This document shows, piece by piece, positions 59,002-64,000 of a stretch of 64,000 nt of DNA (its first letter is position 1; every line of letters begins with the position of its first letter). The notes under the pieces were generated by a model, which did no database searches, was not told where the DNA came from, and was given only the letters and a program-made list of their open reading frames with translations. The DNA is from JAWKIJ01 sp041394325 (GTDB lineage Bacteria > Actinomycetota > Acidimicrobiia > Acidimicrobiales > Microtrichaceae): NCBI GenBank assembly GCA_041394325.1, contig JAWKIJ010000001.1, forward strand, positions 1,736,001 through 1,800,000, read 5' to 3'. A program made the position numbers and the translations under genes.

Positions 59002-60705
59002 ATGACCGGATCCCCCCAGGACGAGCGCGCCACCCTCGAACGTAAGGATCGAGGTGAGTTGGTAGCGCTCGCCAACGCGCTGGAGGTGAGGATTCCGTCG
59101 AGGGCGAAGAAGGCGGAGATGGTCGACCTTCTCCTGGCCGCGATCAATGACACCGGCGCCGGCACCGGCGAAGACGGTGGGTCGATCGACGCCGATGTCG
59201 CTCGCCCGGCCCCGGCTGCCGAAACCGATGACGGCGGAGCCGGACCCGATGACGGATCCGACGGGTCGGACCCGGAAGCGGCCTCCGGGGAGGTGGTCGC
59301 CCACCAGGCGTCGTCCGCCTCGGGTTCGCGGCGATCGCACCCCCGGACCGGGCCGTCGGGTGGCGGTGAGCAGGAGGCTCCCACACCCTCCGAGCAGGAC
59401 CACGAAGGAGCGGGCACGACGGCGACCCCCGGGCAGACGGGTGACGACGGCGGTGGGTCCACCGACGAGCACGGCGACGGGCAGGGTGAGGGCTCCACAC
59501 GGGGACGCCGCCGGCGTCGACGCAACCGCGACCGCGACGGCGAGGCCGGCGGAGGCGAGTTCGACGGTGAGCCGGTTGCCGTCAGCGGACTGCTCGATCT
59601 GCGCGAGGACGGCTACGGCTTCCTCCGGGTGAACGGCTTCGCGCCGGGGCGCGATGACGTGTACGTCTCGGTCAAGCAGATTCGCCAACTCGGACTGCGG
59701 CGGGGCGACCACCTCTCCGGTTTCGCCCGGCCCGCCACGCACAAGGAGCGGAACCCCGCGCTCATCCGGGTCGAGTCGGTCAACGGCCTCGACCCCGAGC
59801 AGGCCGGTGACCGTCCCCGCTTCGACGACCTCACCCCCTTGTTCCCCGACGAGCGGCTTCACCTCGAGGGCGGGACGATCGTCGGCGATCCCACCGGGCG
59901 TGTCATCGACCTGATCGCACCGATCGGCAAGGGTCAGCGCGGGCTCATCGTGTCGCCGCCGAAGGCCGGCAAGACCACCATCATGAAGACGATCGCGAAG
60001 GCGATCGAACGGAACCACCCGGATGTGCAGCTGATCGTGCTGCTCATCGACGAGCGGCCCGAGGAGGTGACCGACTTCCGGCGATCGCTCAAGGACGGCG
60101 AGGTGGTGGCATCGACGTTCGACCGTCCCGCCGAGGAGCACATCGCGGTCGCCGAACTGACGATCGAACACGCCAAGCGGTTGGTCGAGTACGGGCGCGA
60201 CGTGGTCGTGATCCTCGACGGGATCACCCGGTTGGCCCGTGCCTACAACCTCGCCTCACCGGGAACGGGGCGTGCCATGTCGGGCGGCCTCGACAGCGGC
60301 GCCCTGTATCCGCCGAAGCGCTTCTTCGGCGCCGCACGCAACTTGGAGGAGGGCGGATCGCTCACGATCGTCGCCACCGCGCTCGTCGAGACCGGGTCCG
60401 CGATGGACAACGTCATCTTCGAGGAGTTCAAGGGCACCGGCAACATGGAGCTTCGACTCGACCGCAAGGCGGCCGAGCAACGGCTCTATCCGGCCATCGC
60501 GCTCGACGCCAGCTCGACGCGTCATGAGGAACTGTTGTTCTCCAAGCCTCAGGCCGCGCAGGTCACGAAACTCCGTCGGGTGATCGGGGGGCTCGCACAG
60601 GACGGCCAACCGCTCAAGGCGCTGGAGATGCTGCTCGGTCGCCTCGGGGAGTTCCGCTCCAACGACGAGTTCCTCTCGGAGATGTCCAACGCCCGGAACG
60701 GCTGA
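59002..60705 (+). CDS. rho: Transcription termination factor Rho
   Basis: The 567-residue protein has an N-terminal Rho_N helical part (RKDRGELVALANALEVRIPS). A long charged, low-complexity insert of about 130 residues follows (typical of actinobacterial Rho), ending in a basic stretch RRRRRNRDRDG. Next come the cold-shock-like RNA-binding domain (VSGLLDLREDGYGFLRVNGF) and the RecA-like ATPase with Walker A SPPKAGKTTI (Lys324) and DGITRLARAYN. GAGAGG precedes the ATG at 59002. It is followed by rpmE, an unknown gene, prfA and prmC. Confidence 0.96.
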   Translation: MTGSPQDERATLERKDRGELVALANALEVRIPSRAKKAEMVDLLLAAINDTGAGTGEDGGSIDADVARPAPAAETDDGGAGPDDGSDGSDPEAASGEVVAHQASSASGSRRSHPRTGPSGGGEQEAPTPSEQDHEGAGTTATPGQTGDDGGGSTDEHGDGQGEGSTRGRRRRRRNRDRDGEAGGGEFDGEPVAVSGLLDLREDGYGFLRVNGFAPGRDDVYVSVKQIRQLGLRRGDHLSGFARPATHKERNPALIRVESVNGLDPEQAGDRPRFDDLTPLFPDERLHLEGGTIVGDPTGRVIDLIAPIGKGQRGLIVSPPKAGKTTIMKTIAKAIERNHPDVQLIVLLIDERPEEVTDFRRSLKDGEVVASTFDRPAEEHIAVAELTIEHAKRLVEYGRDVVVILDGITRLARAYNLASPGTGRAMSGGLDSGALYPPKRFFGAARNLEEGGSLTIVATALVETGSAMDNVIFEEFKGTGNMELRLDRKAAEQRLYPAIALDASSTRHEELLFSKPQAAQVTKLRRVIGGLAQDGQPLKALEMLLGRLGEFRSNDEFLSEMSNARNG

Positions 60706-60787
60706 CCGTCGACCGGACACGTGGCCGTACGCGCTCGGACCGCGAAACGTTGCGGGTCGGCCGCCTCGACTCCCCTTGGACCCCGAT

Positions 60788-61093
60788 ATGAAGGCCGACA
60801 TCCATCCCAACTATCGCCATGTCGTGTTCCAGGACACCTCCTCGGGCGATCGCATCCTCACCCGTTCCACCGTCGAGACCGACGAGACGGTCCTGTGGGA
60901 GGACGGGAACGAATACCCGCTGGCGAAGGTCGAGATCTCCGCGTTCACGCATCCGTTCTTCACCGGCCAGATGAAGATCATCGACACCGCCGGCCGGGTC
61001 GAGCGCTTCGAGAAGCGCTACGGACGCCGCACGCGAAAGGGCGCAGCGGTCGCGGCATCAGCGGCCGAGCAGTCGGACTCCGCCGCGGAGTAG
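60788..61093 (+). CDS. rpmE: Ribosomal protein L31 (cysteine-free form)
   Basis: The 101-residue protein starts MKADIHPNYRHVVFQDTSSG and has the L31 features YPLAKVEISAFTHPFFTG and RVERFEKRYGRR. There is no CxxC, so it is the zinc-independent type that can replace the zinc form when zinc is scarce. An extended Ala/Ser/Glu tail follows. The ATG at 60788 fits the family start better than a TTG at 60776. The zinc-containing form is not in the window. Confidence 0.88.
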   Translation: MKADIHPNYRHVVFQDTSSGDRILTRSTVETDETVLWEDGNEYPLAKVEISAFTHPFFTGQMKIIDTAGRVERFEKRYGRRTRKGAAVAASAAEQSDSAAE

Positions 61094-61128
61094 ATGGGTT
61101 CGCCGACGGCGCGTCCCCCACAGCCGTC

Positions 61129-62235
61129 GTGGCGTCGACGCTCGGATCCGAGCAACTCGGTCGTCTTCGCCTCGCCGCGCTCGGCGCGCACCTGAAGCGG
61201 ACCCGGCCCGGCGACGACCGAGTCGTCGCCGAGGTCGTCACCGCGTCGGGTGCCCACGTGATGACGGCCTCCCGCCACGTGGTCGCCCTCGTCGAGCAAC
61301 CTACCCGGCGCTCCTTCGGGGGGCCGCTCACATGGGCACTTCGGGGGGCGGCGGGCAGCCTCGAGTTGGTCGTCGGGTTCGGTCCCGGGGCCGTCGACGA
61401 GGACGAGGTCGCCGGTCACCTGGCGCGCCTCGCCACCGGTTTCGGGATCGAGACGGCGGTCCTCCGCCGTCTCGGTGCCGCCGCGACCCTCGAATCGCTC
61501 GAACCCGTCGCACCCGCGCCGCTCCCGCTCCGAGGAGTCCTCGCCGAGTCCGAGCCGGCCGACCCGACGATCGAGTCCGCCGTCGCGAGCGTTCGTGCGG
61601 CGGGGTTCGACGTCGAGTGGATCGACGAATGGGGTGTTCGACGCGTCGAGTTGCGCGGGCTGGAGGTCGCCCGGGTCGTGCGTGGGGCGAGGGGTCCGAC
61701 GGGCACCGCTCCGCACGCTCAACGATTGGAGGTCGGCGTCGGGCGTGTCGATCGCGAGATCGCGTCGATGGCCGTCGGGACCCGTCCCGACGAGGAGGTG
61801 CTGGTGAGGGCGGTGGAGCTGGTCGATCGCGTCAGGAGGCCGGGGGCACCGCCGCACCCCCTTCGAGACCTCGTACCGGCCCGGTGGCTGCGAGCGACGC
61901 TGCTCGGCGACCCCACCGTGGTCGGAGCGACGGATCTCTCACCGATCGGCACGACCGTCCGCTTCGACGGCCTCCGCGAGATCCAACCGGCCGCCGCCGC
62001 CGGAACCGCGCTCGACGGTGCCCCACTGGTGGTGGTGTGCACTGCCGGTGTCGACCTCGACGTCGTGCCCCTGGCGCTCGACACCGCCGCATCGTTCGAC
62101 CAAGCTGGTGGGCACCACGCGCCCGCGACCCTGGTGATTTGCGGACCATCCCGGTCGCTGCTCGACGCCACCCGCATCGTGGCCGCAGCCGCCGATCGGC
62201 CGATCCGGTTCGAGGCGCTCGAACTGCCGTACTGA
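61129..62235 (+). CDS. Unknown 368-residue protein between rpmE and prfA
   Basis: The alpha/beta protein has no membrane segments and no motif I recognise. It contains RLRLAALGAHLKRTRPGDDRV near the start, GPGAVDEDEVAGHL, a middle region rich in Val and Arg (AGFDVEWIDEWGVRRVELRGLEVARVVRG) and VVVCTAGVDLDVVPLAL toward the end. The GTG at 61129 begins the first conserved-looking helix. The stop of rpmE is 35 bases upstream. Its place in a rho-rpmE-prfA-prmC block implies a translation-related or housekeeping role, but this is only context. A long shadow frame on the opposite strand was dismissed. Confidence 0.6.
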   Translation: MASTLGSEQLGRLRLAALGAHLKRTRPGDDRVVAEVVTASGAHVMTASRHVVALVEQPTRRSFGGPLTWALRGAAGSLELVVGFGPGAVDEDEVAGHLARLATGFGIETAVLRRLGAAATLESLEPVAPAPLPLRGVLAESEPADPTIESAVASVRAAGFDVEWIDEWGVRRVELRGLEVARVVRGARGPTGTAPHAQRLEVGVGRVDREIASMAVGTRPDEEVLVRAVELVDRVRRPGAPPHPLRDLVPARWLRATLLGDPTVVGATDLSPIGTTVRFDGLREIQPAAAAGTALDGAPLVVVCTAGVDLDVVPLALDTAASFDQAGGHHAPATLVICGPSRSLLDATRIVAAAADRPIRFEALELPY

Positions 62236-62265
62236 TCCGCCGCCCGGCATCGGACGGCTCCGCGG

Positions 62266-62271
62266 TAGCGT
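62266..62271 (+). promoter_or_regulatory. -10 element (TAGCGT) for prfA
   Basis: TAGCGT is eight bases before the GTG at 62280, so prfA may have a promoter in addition to readthrough from the upstream gene. Confidence 0.45.
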
Positions 62272-62279
62272 CGGAGGTC

Positions 62280-63347
62280 GTGTTGGAGCGACTGTCGACC
62301 TTCGAGGGCGAACTCCGTGACGTCGACGCGATGCTTGCCGATCCCGCGGTGGTGGGTGACCACGAGCGCCTCGTCTCCCTGTCGCGACGTCGCAAGGAGT
62401 TGGAGCCGATCGTGGAATGCGCCGCGCGGCTTCGACAGGCGCGTGACGACCTGGCGACCGCGACCGAGTTGATGGCGGGGCTGGACGGTGCCGACCGTGA
62501 CGACATGCGCGCCGAGGTCGACGATGCCCAGACCCGGATCGAGGCACTGGAGGCACATGCACGGATACTTCTGCTGCCGCGCGATCCCAACGACGACCGC
62601 AACGTGATCGTCGAGGTCCGCGGTGCCGAAGGGGGCGAGGAGGCGAACCTCTTCGCCCGGGACCTCTTCGAGATGTATCGGGCGTTCGCCGCACGTCGGG
62701 GATGGCGCTTCGAGGTGTTGGGCTCCTCGCCGTCGGATCTCGGTGGGTTCAGCGAGATCACATTCCGGCTCGACGGTGACGCGGTGTGGTCGCGGATGCA
62801 GTTCGAGGCCGGGCCCCACCGGGTCCAGCGGGTACCGGTGACCGAATCCCAGGGCCGGGTCCACACCTCCTCGGCGACGGTGACGGTGTTGCCCGAAGCC
62901 GAGGAGGTGGACGTCACGATCGACCCCAACGACCTGGTCATCGACACCTTCCGTTCGTCGGGCCCCGGGGGACAGTCGGTCAACACCACCGACTCGGCGG
63001 TTCGAATCACCCACAAGCCGACAGGGCTCGTCGTGTCGATGCAGGACGAGAAGAGCCAGATCCAGAATCGTGCACGGGCGCTGGTGATCCTGCGGAGCCG
63101 GCTGTTGAAGCTGGAGCAGGACCGTCAGGCGGCCGAGCAGTCCTCGGCGCGCCGCAACCAGGTCGGCGGTGGGGGTCGAAGTGAGAAGGTCCGGACCTAC
63201 AACTTCAAGGAGAACCGGGTGTCGGACCATCGCATCGGCTTCACCGCCTACAACCTCGACAAGGTGCTGGCCGGTGAGCTCGACGAGGTGAGTGACGCCC
63301 TCGTGCACGATCTCCGAACGCGTCAGCTGGCGGACCTCGACCCGTGA
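62280..63347 (+). CDS. prfA: Peptide chain release factor 1
   Basis: The 355-residue protein has the RF1 coiled N-terminal domain. The tripeptide anticodon region is RVPVTESQGR (PxT form), which reads UAA and UAG. The GGQ at residues 230-232 sits in SSGPGGQSVNTTDSAV and drives peptidyl-tRNA hydrolysis. The GTG at 62280 has TAGCGT eight bases away and GGAGG overlapping the start. The stop overlaps the GTG of prmC, whose product methylates the GGQ glutamine. Confidence 0.96.
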   Translation: MLERLSTFEGELRDVDAMLADPAVVGDHERLVSLSRRRKELEPIVECAARLRQARDDLATATELMAGLDGADRDDMRAEVDDAQTRIEALEAHARILLLPRDPNDDRNVIVEVRGAEGGEEANLFARDLFEMYRAFAARRGWRFEVLGSSPSDLGGFSEITFRLDGDAVWSRMQFEAGPHRVQRVPVTESQGRVHTSSATVTVLPEAEEVDVTIDPNDLVIDTFRSSGPGGQSVNTTDSAVRITHKPTGLVVSMQDEKSQIQNRARALVILRSRLLKLEQDRQAAEQSSARRNQVGGGGRSEKVRTYNFKENRVSDHRIGFTAYNLDKVLAGELDEVSDALVHDLRTRQLADLDP

Positions 63348-64000
63348 CGGGCACGCTGACCTGGCGTGACCTTCGGGCCGAAGCGGAGCGACGTCTCGGC
63401 GGCTTCGTCCCAGTCGCGTCGCGTGAGGCGTCGTGGATCGTGGAGGAACTCGGCTCGTTCGGCCGCGCCGAGTTGAGCCTGCGCGGGGGTGAGTCGGTCA
63501 CGGTGGGCACGGTCGCGCGCTTCGAGGACATGATCGAGCGTCGCCGAGGGGGAGAGCCCCTCCAGTACGTGCTCGGTCACTGGGCGTTCCGCAGGCTGGA
63601 CCTCATGGTCGACCGTCGGGTGCTGATTCCCAGGCCCGAGACCGAGGTGTTGGTCGAGGTCGCGTTGGAGCGACTCGATGCCGTCGCGGAACGACCGCCG
63701 GACCCGGGCCCGGAGCCTGCGCCGGCCCGGCGTCGTCTGGCCGTGGACCTGGGTACGGGGTCCGGAGCGATCGCCTTGTCGATCGCCGTCGAGCGTCGGG
63801 ACGTCGAGGTGATCGGGACCGACGTGTCGCCCGACGCGTTGGCGGTCGCGCGAGCCAACCTCGCGGGGGTCGGCCGCGCCGGTAGTCGGGTGCACTTCTC
63901 CGAGGGAAGTTGGTTCGACGCCCTCGATCCGGCAATCGCCGGTGCAGTCGACCTGATCGTGTCGAATCCCCCCTATGTCGCCACCACCGGGGAGGTCGAG
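63344..64000 (+). CDS. prmC: Release factor glutamine methyltransferase PrmC/HemK (cut off by the window end)
   Basis: The first 219 codons are present. The N-terminal helical domain (GGFVPVASREASWIVEELG) is followed by YVLGHWAFRRLDLMVDRRVLIPRPETEVLV. The SAM-binding VDLGTGSGAIALSIA and the catalytic NPPY in LIVSNPPYVA are present. It methylates the Gln of the GGQ motif of release factors. The GTG overlaps the prfA stop (GTGA), typical of prfA-prmC coupling. The C-terminal end lies beyond base 64000. Confidence 0.95.
   Translation, partial: MTGTLTWRDLRAEAERRLGGFVPVASREASWIVEELGSFGRAELSLRGGESVTVGTVARFEDMIERRRGGEPLQYVLGHWAFRRLDLMVDRRVLIPRPETEVLVEVALERLDAVAERPPDPGPEPAPARRRLAVDLGTGSGAIALSIAVERRDVEVIGTDVSPDALAVARANLAGVGRAGSRVHFSEGSWFDALDPAIAGAVDLIVSNPPYVATTGEVE

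Noticed and set aside
1..64000. Mobile elements, prophage, CRISPR or integration sites
   Set aside because: No transposase, integrase, terminal inverted repeats, direct repeat array or tRNA-flanking duplication was seen. The only exact tandem duplication noted is at the end of etfA.

Overview
The window is about 64 kb of GC-rich, densely coded chromosomal DNA from an actinomycetote. The closest match in style is the class Acidimicrobiia. The markers are a WhiB1-type regulator facing a PdtaS-type kinase, the DUF3107 and DUF3090/SCO1664/MSMEG_4193-family genes, a Septum_form lipoprotein, a class E sortase, an LCP protein, menaquinone genes and Rho with a long charged insert. A complete System I (Ccm) cytochrome c maturation operon fits Acidimicrobiia better than Streptomyces or Mycobacterium. 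I saw no insertion sequence, phage, CRISPR array or rRNA, and only one tRNA.

Layout. 0-5 kb: a partial FAD oxidoreductase, a zinc-ribbon protein, a TetR regulator, small membrane proteins and two crotonase-family genes, the first fused to a pterin-carbinolamine dehydratase domain. 5-14 kb: a Septum_form lipoprotein and sortase, divergent from ccmABCDEFGHI. 14-20 kb: a saccharopine-dehydrogenase-like protein, AtuA in two separated genes, a GH98-like lipoprotein, a SixA-like phosphatase and a DUF1361 protein. 20-28 kb: an Fe-S and redox neighbourhood with a SufR-like regulator, cysteine desulfurase, Mrp, DUF3107, a BagA/BagB-like ATPase pair, PdtaS and WhiB1. 28-31 kb: a GDPD-family protein and copper delivery genes (PCuAC, SCO1, cupredoxin-like, TlpA-like). 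31-35 kb: unknown genes, a diacylglycerol-kinase-like protein and etfBA. 35-38 kb: the SCO1664/DUF3090/phosphatase set and a lipoprotein. 38-44 kb: an FrhB-family protein, DUF2752, a HAD hydrolase, an acyl-CoA dehydrogenase, LCP and tyrS. 45-50 kb: tRNA-Arg, argS, lysA, menG and menA. 50-54.6 kb: an EAL protein and a two-component system. 54.7-64 kb: hom, thrC and a phosphoglycerate-mutase-like putative homoserine kinase, then rho, rpmE, an unknown gene, prfA and prmC (cut by the window end).

Two themes run across the window. Many genes have a TAnnnT -10 hexamer only 6-8 nt before the start codon, which implies widespread leaderless transcription. At least eight genes carry apparent frameshifts, about 14 in total, and one of them is the normally essential tyrS. 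Base-calling or assembly indels are therefore more likely than real gene decay, and the affected genes should be read as probably intact in the organism.

The best candidates for new biology are the PCD-crotonase fusion, the mutase-like gene in the place of a homoserine kinase, the tandem hairpin duplication at the end of etfA, the rho leader with two mutually exclusive hairpins, the overlapping divergent -10 elements at 38.96 kb, and the unknown protein between rpmE and prfA.
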